A DNA stretch of 64,000 bases. It comes from Cliona cf. orientalis. Lineage: Eukaryota; Porifera; Demospongiae; Clionaida; Clionaidae. The position numbers and the translations under genes are program-made. The stretch is from positions 11,129,079 to 11,193,078 of the forward strand of contig OZ005689.1 in NCBI GenBank assembly GCA_963930775.1, written 5' to 3'. Shown here in pieces: positions 14,641-25,712 of this stretch (positions are counted from its first letter, which is position 1; every line of letters starts with the position of its first letter). The notes beneath the pieces are model-generated. The model was not told where the DNA came from and did no database searches. It saw nothing but the letters and a program-made list of their open reading frames with translations.

Positions 14641-15207
14641 ACACTCTTGGCTCAAATTCCTGCATGGGTATTTTTGTCTCGCCTATTAATTATTTAAAGC
14701 CCCCCTCCTGTCTTTCAAATGTCGATATTAGAGCCCATTTGTCAATAAAAACAGTAGCTACAACTGGCATATTAGCATATTATGCCTTACTTTGTCCCCA
14801 TCAAACTGCCAGAGAATTGCAGACTCGGATCGCGCGCCCACGTGGCATTCGCGGGTCGGTAATGGTCGTCACATGTAAATATCACTATCCCGCCTATAAG
14901 CCCCCTCCCCTGTTTTGCCCAATGCTAGCATGCACAAAAGGGGGGCGTAATTGCGGGATTCACGGTATATGCACAATCATACCTTCATCTTCCCGTGCAA
15001 GTTTTTCCATTGGGAGACGAAAGCGGTCACTTGGATTGGCTGCATGTTAAAACATTGATTTTGTGATTTCAAGAACAATGTTACAAACTCACCTTGATTC
15101 TCATTCTCCAAGTATTCTTGGAGTAAGATGTCATTTAGATCCTTAGGCCAGGCAATAGCCATGAACCACATTGTAGCAAAGAGGAGTAAGACAGACAACA
15201 ATTTCAT
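12803..15207 (-). CDS. Secreted Cys-rich protein, four exons, 300 aa
   Basis: Exons 15207-15093, 15039-14983, 13930-13835 and 13437-12803 join in one open frame of 903 nt, with GT/AG junctions and phase-1 introns throughout. The start MKLLSVLLLFATMWFMAIAW is a signal peptide. The second and third exons encode a hydrophilic linker. The last exon encodes a Cys-containing domain with landmarks DMDIPGMSCPSPLQL, RLCEKNSG, DPYVDGISITYG, NHVWTYAASGG and a C-terminus ending KSYDFYIQ. From memory this pattern recurs in secreted proteins of sponges and cnidarians, but I know no official domain name and assign no function. No transmembrane segment follows the signal peptide, so it is probably extracellular. 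A 396-bp MITE sits in the second intron without touching the coding sequence. Confidence 0.8.
14570..14965. mobile_element. CCGTA-ended MITE in an intron
   Basis: Inverted ends of about 26 bp begin CCGTAGAATCCCGCAATTAC and CCGTGAATCCCGCAATTACG, and TA flanks both sides as expected for a TA target duplication. The left arm runs into about 32 C residues. It has no coding capacity. Elements at 31,587 and 48,603 share the TA-CCGTA termini but have different interiors. Confidence 0.75.
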
Positions 15208-16309
15208 GATTCGGATATTGGTACATTCTAGGTGTTTGAAATATTGGGAACCAGTTATATAGCTCTATAGCTGCTACTCTAAATCATTCACTTGAGCTCA
15301 CTTTTATAGCATCTGACAAGCCACATGTGCAGCCATTCCAGGTGATCTCATTGCTATGAAGTTAACTGTAAAATGCTCTCTATTAATAAAATTTCTTAAT
15401 ACCGTAGCATGTCAATGACAACTATGCACACTAACAGAGAGTTATTAATTCTATACCATCTCAATGGCATCACATGTATGTCATGCAATAACAGCTAGGT
15501 ATGACTGTGTATCTAGTTATTATTGTCAACATTTGTCATGTGAAGCGCTACCATAATAGATATGTAATTGCATATGGACCCATCTTATTTTTATTATTAT
15601 AGGATACCGGGGTATATACTGTATTATAGTAGGACAGCAACTTAAGACAATAGGACAGTAAGTTTTAAGCTAAAGACACTGTAAGCTAAGACAATAGGTG
15701 CAGTGAAATTCTAAAATAGGATTATAGTAAAATGCCGATTAAGATACAGTGGTACAGCACAACTGTTACGGCACGACTATTGAATAATATTAGACATTAA
15801 AACTAGTATGAATAAGTCATCACATCTGATTCAGGTGATTGCAAGCCAGGTTACCCCACATGTGCCGAATAATGCACAAGCCTACCGACTTTTCAGATGG
15901 TGCAATTGACCTCAAAACAACTCCATGGCCATTACACCATTCTAATGTTGGTCAAGTTAAATGTAATCTCAAAAACACTATTTATTTAAACAAACAATCA
16001 CTAATTACTTCACTCACTATAGGATTATAATATGTTTTATCGGGGATATGTGGGTGCGAGAGGGCCAATATCCAAACTGCCGACCCCTTGAAATTATTGT
16101 CACTTGTCCCCCAAAAATCAATGATGATAATTTGAAGTCATACAATTTTAATAGTGTAATAGCTCCTGTCTGATCACGATAATATACTACGGCCAAGGAG
16201 CAGGGGGTTAAATTAATTGTAATGTCATGATATTGTTACAGTAGACAGTGCACTAATAGTTACATACATAATAATTATTATACACACTGCAGGAGGGACA
16301 TCAGCGAAG
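15208..16309. other. Intergenic stretch upstream of the secreted-protein gene
   Basis: No gene is supported. The promoter of the minus-strand secreted-protein gene should lie within the first few hundred bases. The rest is AT-rich and without recognisable repeat ends. Confidence 0.5.
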
Positions 16310-16650
16310 AAAGGAGCAGCTGGCCAACTGACTCAGGCGATGACGAAGAAGCCGTTGAAACGTAAGGTTCCGTGTGGAGTGTGGAGTGTGCCAGGGTCCA
16401 ATCGTAGATGGGAAGGATAAAGCCCTTCTTTGCGAAAGATAGTGCAGACTCTGATTCCACCGAGGCTGTACAAGACTCTGTTGAACAGTGACGAGCCTTT
16501 TGTCTGTCTAGTATGCACCAGTCTTCACCTAAAATGAAAGATTGTCCAGCTGAAACATGAGCTATCTTGCTTGACCGACATTCGTGACAAACATTCTACG
16601 CTTGCTGCTGAAGTAGCCACCCTCCGGCAGCTCGTCAATTTAGTGTGTGA
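16310..16650 (+). pseudogene. LINE ORF1 remnant with PHD-like zinc finger
   Basis: Spread over shifted frames are pieces of a Cys-rich motif found in ORF1 proteins of CR1/L2-type LINEs: CGVCQGPIVDGKDKALLCER, then EPFVCLVC, followed by a helical stretch (LTDIRDKHSTLAAEVATLRQ). Several stops and frame changes break it. It may derive from the same LINE family as the reverse-transcriptase fragment at 17,632, but Ig-like exons lie between them, so the two need not come from one insertion. Confidence 0.5.
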
Positions 16651-17631
16651 TTTTACACAACAAATGTACTTTATTGAGAAAGTGGTATAGAATATGACAA
16701 TGTATGGACAGAGTACTGAGTTCAAATGAGTTCAAATGTATTAGAGGGGAGTTCAAATTAACAGTTTCTACCACTAGAGCTATGTGCAACTTTCAATGGA
16801 AAAGAATTGGACGTGATCTAAAGCTAAGCGATCCCTTATGTTTTGGAGTTCATTCACCAACACTTCACTTCAAGTGCTTTTGTAAAGCTTATGAAGGGGC
16901 TTACATATGCACAGTCACTGATCCAACAATGCAATTGCAATCTGAGTCACTGTCAGCAAAACTAATGCTAGATGGTATAATACTTTAAGCATAGATCAAT
17001 TTCTACCAAATACCATGCATATTATTTTTTATTTCTTCCTTCAGCTCCAAATAAATTCGATGAAGAAATGAGCACTGATGACTTTTATGCCTATCTGAAT
17101 GGACAAGGAATGTCCCTTGGGGACTATGATAATATCAGAGGTAATAATTGATGAAAATTGGTTTCTTTCAGATATGATTGTTAGAATTATTAAATTTTTA
17201 TTCTTTACTTTGATATTCTTTGGTATAGACTTGGTAATCACAGCACAGAATTTTAGTGACCAGTGTATCCCAAATGGTATCTCAGAAGATGGTAAAATGA
17301 AGTTTAAGGAAATATGGAAAGGTTAGAAACTACCATAATTCATAATTTCTTTATGCGAAAATTTTTAGCACAAAAGAGATTGTAAATGAAAATAATAATA
17401 TTATTATAGTTTTTGTACACCACCTACATGCCTAAAACCCAAAATCACTGAACAACCAGAAAGTCTGTTAAGTAAATAATATAGTAATAATTATTGTGGA
17501 GAAAAAGCAGAACTAAGAGTAGTTGCAGAAGGACCTGGCAAAATCAGATATCAATGGAAAAAGAATGGAAATAATATGTTATCGAACAGAAAAATGTATC
17601 AAGGCGCTATAAATCATACACTTACAATGAA

Positions 17632-18320
17632 AGCCGCACCCTTCTCAAACTCTATCTGTCCATCATTAGACCGCACATTGAATATGCATCACCTCTGTGG
17701 GATCCATATCACAAGACTGAAATTGAAGCTATAGAAAGCGTTCAAAAATTTGCCTTGAAAATGTGTCTCAAGTCATGGAGTTCAAATTATGAACAATTAC
17801 TATTGGAAGCCAGATTACCAACACTCAAAGTGAGAAGATCAGCACTAAGTTTGGGTCACCTATACAAGATTATCAACAAGCTCACATATTATCCGGAACC
17901 TCCAATAATTCAAAGAAAGATCCCTTACAGGAACAGGGGTATTAACGCTAACACTGTCTGCATACCACATGCAACTACTACTGCATATCAACAGTCCTTC
18001 TATCCAAAAATTCTCTCTTTGTGGAATTTGCTTCCTGAAGGAGTGACAAGCTGTACTAGCATTACTGGTTTTAAGCACCACCTGAAACAATCAAACTTAC
18101 AAAATAATATATATTGTTACATATAAAATCTCATTTATTTCTATGTAGACATGTATTTAAATTAGCTATATAGCTACTTTGTGTGTCTTCTGCATATTGT
18201 GCAGTAAATTAGTTATCTCCCCAGTAGCAATTTACTTTTCTGTGGTTATGAGGTAATTATGGTGTAATTATGATGAAACCTATGGTGTAATCTCTTAGGT
18301 AATCTATGAGGTAATTATGA
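17632..18320 (+). mobile_element. LINE (CR1/L2-like) 3' fragment, reverse-transcriptase C-terminus
   Basis: An open frame from 17632 to 18126 encodes the C-terminal end of a non-LTR reverse-transcriptase protein. Landmarks are LYLSIIRPHIEYASPLWDPY, IESVQKFALKMCLKSW, LGHLYKIINKLTYYPEPPI and FYPKILSLWNLLPEGVTS. A 3' region follows with repeated AGGTAATTATG-type units to about 18,320. The fragment is a typical 5'-truncated LINE insertion and lies in the middle of an Ig-domain coding stretch. The open frame suggests it is not very old. Confidence 0.75.
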
Positions 18321-18403
18321 GAAAATTCAGGGCCTCGCTGGAGCCTTTCTGGGACTTGAAAATCAGTAAATATGTAGAGTATCTTACGCGTGTATCCAGC
18401 GAA

Positions 18404-18895
18404 CAGGCCCGTACGCAGCCTTTCTCAAAGGGGGGTTCCATAGGGGGTGTGTCTCAGATTACGTTGGCATTTATGCTGTGGGCATTAACCCATACCCCAC
18501 CTAGGGGGGTCTGGGGGCATGCTCGCCCAGAAATTTTTGGAAATTTAGACTCCGAAGTTGAGGGCGATTCTGAGACATTCTGATAGTCATTATCACTCTC
18601 TGCCACCTCAATTCAACTTTATGATGAGTAGCTAAATATCCTCCGGTACCCACCCTGTACTGTACTATACACTGCACTGTCAGACACAGTTCATACTAAC
18701 TGGTAGAGCTACCTCTATACATAGATCATGTACATGTACATGTAGCTATTGTACATCCGGTGTGCGTTATTTGGAGAGCAACGCTATAAAGAAGCATGTA
18801 AGTTGCAGCTAGATTGTTTCCAATAGTATGCTAAGACGGTGGCCAAAAAGGGGGGTTCGAACGAACCCCCCGAACCCCCCCTGCGTACGGGCCTG
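18404..18895. mobile_element. 492-bp hAT-like MITE with 5-bp duplication
   Basis: The ends are inverted: CAGGCCCGTACGCAG on the left and CTGCGTACGGGCCTG on the right, each followed inward by G- or C-rich sequence. Perfect GCGAA repeats flank both sides (18399-18403 and 18896-18900), so the boundaries are firm. It has no coding capacity. Confidence 0.85.
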
Positions 18896-19442
18896 GCGAA
18901 TACATTACAAGCTGAGCGCTACTTTCTCTGAGAAGTACTGTTGGTTGAACTTCACGTGTTTTCTTGGCTTACGTAATGCCGTGGATAAATAAAGCTAGCC
19001 TTGCGCTATATATAGCACGCACTGTCACAAGGGGCTGTCCCGCGCGCGAGCGTGACCAACCTGAAGTTCGGAAGGAATACTGTACTGTCGAGTTCGTCTC
19101 TGTGATTGAAGCATCGAAACTTGTCGCTGTCAAGGCTGAGAGTCGATCTTAGACGCCATCTCCATGATTTCTGGGGTGAGCATCGATCGATGTATACGCA
19201 TTCTCAGATTGACGACCTTTTACCACATGCACATTACACAATGCAGCTACTGGGGAGATGGTCAAGGGTTCATATAAACAAAATCCACTTCAACCAAGTC
19301 ATGCTGGTCAGTACAGCTGTTTCATAGAAAGTGATCATGACACAACTGAGTCAAAACAAGTAAACTTAATCCTCAATAATATTATTATAAAGATTACTGA
19401 GCAAACTCGGCCATATGTAAGGCCAAATAAAATTGAATATTA

Positions 19443-19663
19443 GTTTCTCATCCCCGCCCGCCTCTAGTTTTTCCTCTGCCTGACCACATTTTAATTCATG
19501 AATATCATTAAAACCATCATTAAAAAATGCTCGAGGCATTACGTCATAGACTCGCCCACTTTTTAATGAAATTCATGATGACATTTAATGATATTCATGA
19601 CAAAAAATAAAATAAAAAGCCACCCTCCCGCCTGGAGAAATTCCTGAACATAGGATGAGAAAC
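19443..19663. mobile_element. 221-bp MITE with TA duplication
   Basis: Inverted ends GTTTCTCATCC and GGATGAGAAAC are flanked by TA. The interior carries further short inverted copies of an ATTAATGATATTCATG-like motif and can fold on itself. It lies between the second Ig half and the last exon of the interrupted Ig/Death gene. Confidence 0.65.
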
Positions 19664-19962
19664 TAATAATCAATTTTGCTTGGCCTAAGTGCAAATTTTT
19701 GTGAAGAGGTGCTACTTTATGTATATATATATACAAGTATACACAACAGATTAATTCATTCAATGTACAATGCATTAATATAATAATATTATTATTGTCA
19801 ATTATTTTCAGGAGAGCATCATTGGAACAGTGGAAACAAAAGAATGGGCCCAATGCTACCTACAGCAATCTAGTTGTCGTATTTAAAGAAGCTGGTAATC
19901 TAGGATATGTGGAAACTGTATACAATCTATTCCAACACATTAAATTTAGTTGTTTAGTATAA

Positions 19963-20639
19963 TACTCTGTTGGGGTGTATACTTCCGTTTAGGCCTACGT
20001 TATAATATTATTATAAGAGTGATAGTTTTCTGTGTCAGCTGTATCGATTTTTCTAACCGTTGAATTATGTGCATGTGTTTGATTACCTATAGGCCTGTCA
20101 CTCTTTAGCTTGTTCAAATGTGCACCAGTATAGTTGGGACGAGACTGAAGAGTAAGTGGAAATGGATGAAATGGAAAGTGGAAACCAAAAAGCTGATAAT
20201 TGGTAATGATGAGGTATGTAGCTTAGGCATCCTTGGTACGTACCTTGCCCTGCAGAAGAAACAGGATCACTGCTTCAGTCTTGTAATTCATTTCTAATTG
20301 GTATACACTAGCTGTCGTCCAGTTGTGCATCACCAATCTAGAGTTCAATGATAATAATGATTATTATAGCTACCAGGGCACCTTGCGGGCCCTTGGAGAG
20401 AATTCAGAGAGCAAGCAGGAATTGATAGGATGATAAAATTAATGCTACAACAATACATGTACCATGCCTACCGTCATATTATTATTATTCTCATGGTGGA
20501 CAGCAGAATCTATACAATGCCATTGATAAATAAAAATATCAGAATAACTTAAGTACATGTCAATATACTAATTTTAAATGTTACTTTAAGTTAAACTTGT
20601 CTCTGTGCAGACTGAGTATTATAGTTAGTCATCGTTTGC
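19963..20639. other. Stretch downstream of the Death-like exon
   Basis: Possible exon-like blocks with splice signals occur near 20,108-20,151, but I could not join them to a gene. Otherwise it is AT-rich and without repeats I recognise. Confidence 0.35.
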
Positions 20640-20846
20640 CAAAAGGCCAAAAGTAGCTCACGATCTTCATTATAAGGTTCATAATATGGGAAAGTATAGC
20701 TATATCCACATTATTGTTGTTAGCAAGAGAAGCTGATATCCCTGCTCCTGCACAATACCAAGAGTATACTTGATAAGAGGAAGGAGAGAGTGTGTCCTAT
20801 TTCCTATTGCTGTGTGCAAACACCCTTTGCCAAGTACAGAGGTCAA
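20640..20846 (+). pseudogene. Left arm of inverted duplication of a membrane-protein gene fragment
   Basis: About 20,756-20,846 is the inverted counterpart of 21,015-21,047 plus the sequence that resumes at 39,249 beyond the gypsy-type element. Translation in the plus direction gives a short piece (FPIAVCKHPL) parallel to LLPIAVCV in the minus-strand copy at 39.3 kb. It is a fragment of a host gene, with the spacer between arms at about 20,847-21,014. No complete gene can be read. Confidence 0.55.
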
Positions 20847-21047
20847 TGTGGTCAGCACTACATAACGGTTACCACAAACCAGTACAGGTGCATGACCACC
20901 CATAGTATTTTAGTGCTTATCATTGCTCACTAGACCACTGTCATGCATGCAAGTACAAGCGCGTAGTTATATGCCAGACGTTTGTGGTAAGTTTGTAAGT
21001 AAGATAGTGTAACTTGACCTCTGTACTTGGCAAAGGGTGTTTGCACA

Positions 21048-21190
21048 TGTAGACCAACAGAACTTTCATAGACTCACTGTGACTTACAACTATTTATGAA
21101 CCAACCAATGCACTGAACTATGACCTTGCACAAATCACGTGTGTTGCATGTGACAACAGTAATGTAATAATTAAAGTGAGACTGTCTACA
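21048..21190 (-). repeat. LTR, 3' in element orientation
   Basis: This 143-bp repeat is the same as 39106-39248 except at two positions. A polypurine tract lies just inside it at about 21191-21203 (minus strand). The short CA-rich sequence outside both LTRs is consistent with a small target duplication. Confidence 0.92.
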
Positions 21191-22439
21191 CACCTCCCCC
21201 CTTAGTGTTCAATTGTTCCTTTACATTAGAAATAGTCTGGGGGTCGTCTGATCCTACTCGGATAGCGATGAGTGGATGGTGGTGGTACTGGATCATCACA
21301 GAGGACAATGTCATGTTCAATCTGCGGTGGCGTCCAGGGTGGAAAATTTTCATTCTGAACATCCTCTCCCTCTAGAGCTGGTTGAAACCGATGCCGTAAG
21401 CGATTGACATGAACGACTCGGGTCCTTTTTCCATCGTAAATTTGCATGTTGATGGGGCTGATTACCTTGACAATTTTCCACTCCCCTTCCCATTTTGGAT
21501 CAAGTTTTCCAGCCGTACACAGGGAAAACGCTATACAAATACGGGCATTACGTACGCCCGTATTAGCCGCGCATGCGGGCGCTTTCACGGGAGTCCGTCT
21601 ATCGAAAGACGGGTACCGTGTCAGCACGTAGTGGTGGGACCAAATATGACGGGCAGATTTTACGGGAACCGTTCGTGATCCGTATTTATCCCGTCTATGT
21701 TACGTATTTGCTGAATATGTGCCCGTGAATGTCCCGTTTTTACACGGATCGACGGGCTTTCGTCGAGCCCCGTCTCTTGATTTACCCTATAGCGTGGGCT
21801 ATGAATAAGATTATAGCTATAATATTATTATCCGCGCATTGCATATTGCGCGCAAGCTTGGTCGTGGTATAAGATTAGGAGAAAAGATTTTTTTTTTTTT
21901 TTTTTAAGTTGGTAAGTGATAATACAGATATATTATGAAAATAAGTTAAGAATGAAAACAATGGCTATATGAAATGATAGCTGTGGCACATGAAAGCTGT
22001 CAGAAATGACTGAATAATATATATATTATTAAGGCACAAAAAATGTCATAGCTATATTGAGCCAGGGAATGCATTGATTTATATATCCTACCAAATAATG
22101 TCTGAGTCACTGGTTTGAATTGATTCCTTTTCAGAGTAAAACTGATCACAATATTCCAGGAGAATCATTTGGTTCAGAGAGGCCAGACCGTAAGAGAAGT
22201 TCTACTCAAAATGATCAGCAATCTGCAGTGATATTGTGTGCTATTATGCGAGCATGTTAAATTAAATATTAATATTGTAATGCCAACTTACATATCATGA
22301 ATTAATTCTTTTAATTATATAAATTTTCATGAAGAATGGACATGAGATCCAACACCATGCAGAGATCTGTAGAGAAACAGAAAATGAGGGAGGAGAGCCG
22401 ATCAGACTTTTTATATCATTAAGTATTACATGTTTCAGA

Positions 22440-23830
22440 AGAATCTATAGAAAGGAGGGAGGGATGAGAGAGATAATATTATTACAGTGTATAATTATGA
22501 TGATGACAGTGTGCACAATATCAGATTAGCAATATAATATTATACCTCCTGAAATAGAGAATTGGGTAGCCTAGTTCACGCTGATGCATAGATGATCATG
22601 AGAGCCTGAAAGAGTGTGTATAAAAAAAAAACTACAACGTCGTACATATCAAGAAGTTGGTGATCATTTGCTCAAGCTCACACTTTTTCACACAAATGAC
22701 ACATTCAGTCAATGTATTATCTCTATGGAAATAGATTTGTTCTTTGTCATTTTCTGCTTCCAGGTGCACCATATAAAAAAAAATAGGCCAGCATCACTTT
22801 CTTTGCATCACTAGCTATGCACCAATACCAAGCATACAAGTAGGAGGAGCTTTGTCTCTCTGCCGATTTTGCGCAAAAATTTAATATTAGCATATATGGA
22901 AAAATCGGGAGTGTCCCGCTTTACCGCGTTAATATCTCGAGTACAGAGGCTTGCAAGAAAAAAAATAGGGCACCATCAGGAACCTGAAAGAACGGAGATT
23001 CACAGGGAACAGGAGCGGTGGTCTCATCTATTATGGCCTTTCTGCCGATTCGTTCAAACCTGGGACATTCGGAAATCTTCCTTCGTAGTGGAGGATACGT
23101 AGAACGGAGGCGTCAATCACAGCCAGTCACGCCTACTCACACCATCTTTATCGTGTTAGCACACTAGTAAGCATGATCACTGGTAGTACAAAACTTTTCG
23201 ATATGCTTGTTGAGGTATTATATATATATATGATAATATTCGAAAGTAGTTCATACCTAAGGGTAAAAAAAAAACAAAAAAACGAGTGAGACATGTTAAC
23301 TGGATATGATAAATTAGCTGTACTTACCTGAATGTATTATAGCTGTATTACTATGTCAAAGATTGGACAAAGTGAGCTGTTATACGTACTGTTACTGACA
23401 TTTTGGAATATAAAGTTATAAATAGATAGCACAAGAGAGAGAGGGAGAGAGTGATGACGATAAGTGCATTATCAGATTAGCAATACCTCCTATAATAGAG
23501 CATTGGGTACCGTAGTTCATGCTGATGCATTGAGGGCCTTGCACCTGAAAAAGAGAATAAACAATTTTAGCTATGGCTATTTAATATTTATTATTATGAT
23601 ATTAATATTATACCTTGAAACAAAACAGTATGAATGTAAGTAACATGATAAACTAGCTGTACTTACCAGAAGGTAGTCCTCGTATCTGAAGGTGTCACCA
23701 TATCAAAGATTGGATGAACTGAGCTGTTACACACCCTCCCTGTGGTTTGAAATAATAATTAGATATAACATTAGACTGAGAGAGAAAGAGAGGGAGGGTG
23801 AGAGAGAGAGATGGGTTAATGCCTCATGTT
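22440..23830. repeat. Degenerate long-period repeats within the outer CACTA element
   Basis: Segments near 22,499-22,620 and 23,449-23,563 are similar (ATCAGATTAGCAATA, then GCTGATGCAT). Segments near 23,293-23,450 and 23,643-23,830 are similar to each other (TTAGCTGTACTTACC versus CTAGCTGTACTTACC), and both lead into GA-rich tracts. The arrangement suggests old tandem duplications with a period of about 350 bp that have diverged. No gene is supported in 21.8-24.2 kb. A splice-signal-flanked open stretch at 22,134-22,258 is too short to call. Confidence 0.5.
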
Positions 23831-24639
23831 GAGATATGAACAAGATTGAGAAGCTTAGAAGTTCCAAGTGCTGTATTATAGAGAAAGGAATGATATGAAA
23901 TGAGAATACCTTATCTGATGGAGAACGATTGACAATATTTAGGTCACAGTTGACTTATTGGCTAAAGATAGTTTGGATAGTACAATATTGTGATACAGTT
24001 TAAACTGAAAGGAGCTCCCCCTCTACCGGAGGGTGTAAATTATGTGGCTTATACATCCATGCATGCACCATCATGCTGAGCACTTCGTCTTGTATAGTTT
24101 ATTTTTGAGTCCAGGTATCTTGTTCAAGTATACATATCCACGGATAATTTTGCAATTACAAAGAACTTTCTGTGCATAATATAACATTCTTACGCACATG
24201 TCAAATACAAAATGACCTCTTGTTTAAATTGTAAAATTTGTGCGTCGAACAAAGATCAGGGAGACTGGCACTGTAAAAAACTGGCAGTATAAGCTAGTAT
24301 ATGTATGGTAGTATATGTTTGTTATTCAGCTGTTATAAGTCCGCTTATATGTGACAGTGACATAAGCTTGTTTTAAGCTAGCTTATATGGTTAGAAGGAT
24401 ATAAGCTGGAGCCAATAACACTCTTATATTGTTAGAGGGTATAAGCTGGAGTCAATAACACTCTTATTTCAATCTCATATGGTATATGCTTGCTATAAAT
24501 ATATGCTTATATCAAACCCTTACTTACTATCAGTACCTGCCCCTCCCATTCCCTGCTGGTCCTAGCCCCTCCCTCTCTCTCCAGCTGGGAGGGGGTGGGG
24601 CTAGGTTATAATTTCCTCGTGGAGCTATGACATCATTAA

Positions 24640-24690
24640 AACTCGACATTAAGGTAGCATTAAGGTGTGTGGGCGTGAGCGTGAGGATTG
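24640..24690. repeat. Solo end related to the TTAA element
   Basis: The sequence TTAAGGTAGCATTAAGGTG followed by GTGGGCGTGAG resembles the terminal repeat of the element at 30,158-31,143. No matching opposite end was found nearby, so this is probably a relic end. Confidence 0.4.
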
Positions 24691-25060
24691 GCCAATTCAA
24701 TTACAGAATCATGAAGGGGCGTTGCCAATTATCAGCCCCCCCCCCTACTCCAAAACATCTTCTTGTGCCAATGAGAGCAACTGGTGCTTAAAGAGCAGAT
24801 GGCCTCAATGAGGTCATGTATATAGCAGCTGCATTCGGACATATCATCAGAATTAGGGAGCCATTGGTATCCGAGTCAAACTTAGGTCGCAACAATTGTT
24901 TCCAACACTATGTTAAGTGACAAAAAATGTCGGAGTCATCCAACACCCCCCCCCCCCTCCTGAATACAGGCCTAATCTCACTGTGTCAGGTAGCTAGTTG
25001 TGAAAGTAAGTGCATAGCTACCGAATCTAGGGGAAGTGTGCTATAGTAAACACGTACTTA

Positions 25061-25163
25061 GCGCGGGGTATGTGCTCTACAGAGCTCTAGTATTACACTA
25101 TTAATAGTAGTAACTACTATTAATAGTGTAATACTAGAGCTCTGTAGAGCACATACCCCGCGC
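25061..25163. repeat. Perfect 51-bp-arm palindrome
   Basis: Two perfectly complementary 51-bp arms (25061-25111 and 25113-25163) are separated by a single A. The outer ends are GC-rich (GCGCGGGGTATGTGC) and the centre is AT-rich (ATTAATAGTAGT). Such a sequence can extrude a cruciform and is normally unstable, so it is either recent or maintained. It lies inside the inner CACTA-like element. Confidence 0.95.
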
Positions 25164-25569
25164 GCACATTGTGCAATCTATAGATTTACTTTCGGTGCAT
25201 GGCTATAATTTCAGAAAAATACATGTAGTAGAAATGCTGCTTAGCCTACTGGGGGTTTCGGTGACACTTGAAAAAGCGCTCTCTGCACCTACACCTAGCC
25301 CAGACTAGGAAGATATGAATTTCTACCTATATCTTTTGCAACAATAGTAGTATAGCTGTTTTATATTATGATTGGTTCCAGATTTCAGTCACTATAGACA
25401 TCACGAGCATTATTTAGAACATCGACGATCTTTACCAGTCATATGCTTGGCCACTTAGTTGTGCGCATGAGCAGAAAGCACAATTGGTATGCATACGCAT
25501 TGATGGGCACTGTCGCCGATGATAGGCGTGGCTACGGTGGCCAGCAAAAAGGCACTATTTGTGACGCTC

Positions 25570-25712
25570 GTGGACCGTTGAAATAGGGACCCCCAAATTG
25601 GGGACTTGGGTCCCCTGGCATTTTCATAGAAAAATAGGGACCCGGGTCCCTATTTTCATAATAACCCCTGGGTTCCCAATTTAATGGGATTTTGGGGACC
25701 CTCAAAATGGGG
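25570..25712. repeat. GGGACCC-rich region with a 26-bp perfect palindrome
   Basis: The core at 25631-25656 is a 26-bp perfect palindrome (halves AAAATAGGGACCC and its complement). Around it GGGACC and GGGTCC recur many times in both orientations. No coding function was seen. It resembles the fold-back interior of a MITE, but clear ends were not found. Confidence 0.7.

Larger units (their letters stand above)
16704..19962 (+). pseudogene. Ig/Death-type host gene interrupted by transposons
   Basis: Exon-like blocks with splice signals run left to right. About 16,704-16,974 is Ig-like (NFQWKRIG, then EGAYICTV). Blocks 17045-17140 and 17229-17321 encode short acidic helical segments (STDDFYAYLNGQGMSLGDYD; SEDGKMKFKEIWK). 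About 17,430-17,630 is the first half of another Ig domain (IRYQWKKNGN) with an in-frame TAA. About 19,260-19,362 is the second half of an Ig domain (SHAGQYSCFIES). Block 19812-19962 ends with a helix-rich segment resembling the C-terminal half of a Death domain (RASLEQWKQKNG, TYSNLVVVFKEAG) and a stop. A LINE fragment and a hAT-like MITE separate the Ig halves. This would fit an innate-immune Ig/Death receptor, but the interruptions and the stop suggest a dead or rearranged copy. The Death assignment is by resemblance only. Confidence 0.5.

Noticed and set aside
14466-15050. 194-residue plus-strand reading frame
   Set aside because: It runs through the MITE with its poly-C and over the antisense of a real exon.
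22134-22258. Possible host exon inside the outer CACTA-like element
   Set aside because: Only a splice-acceptor-like site and a short open stretch; no domain and no partner exons.
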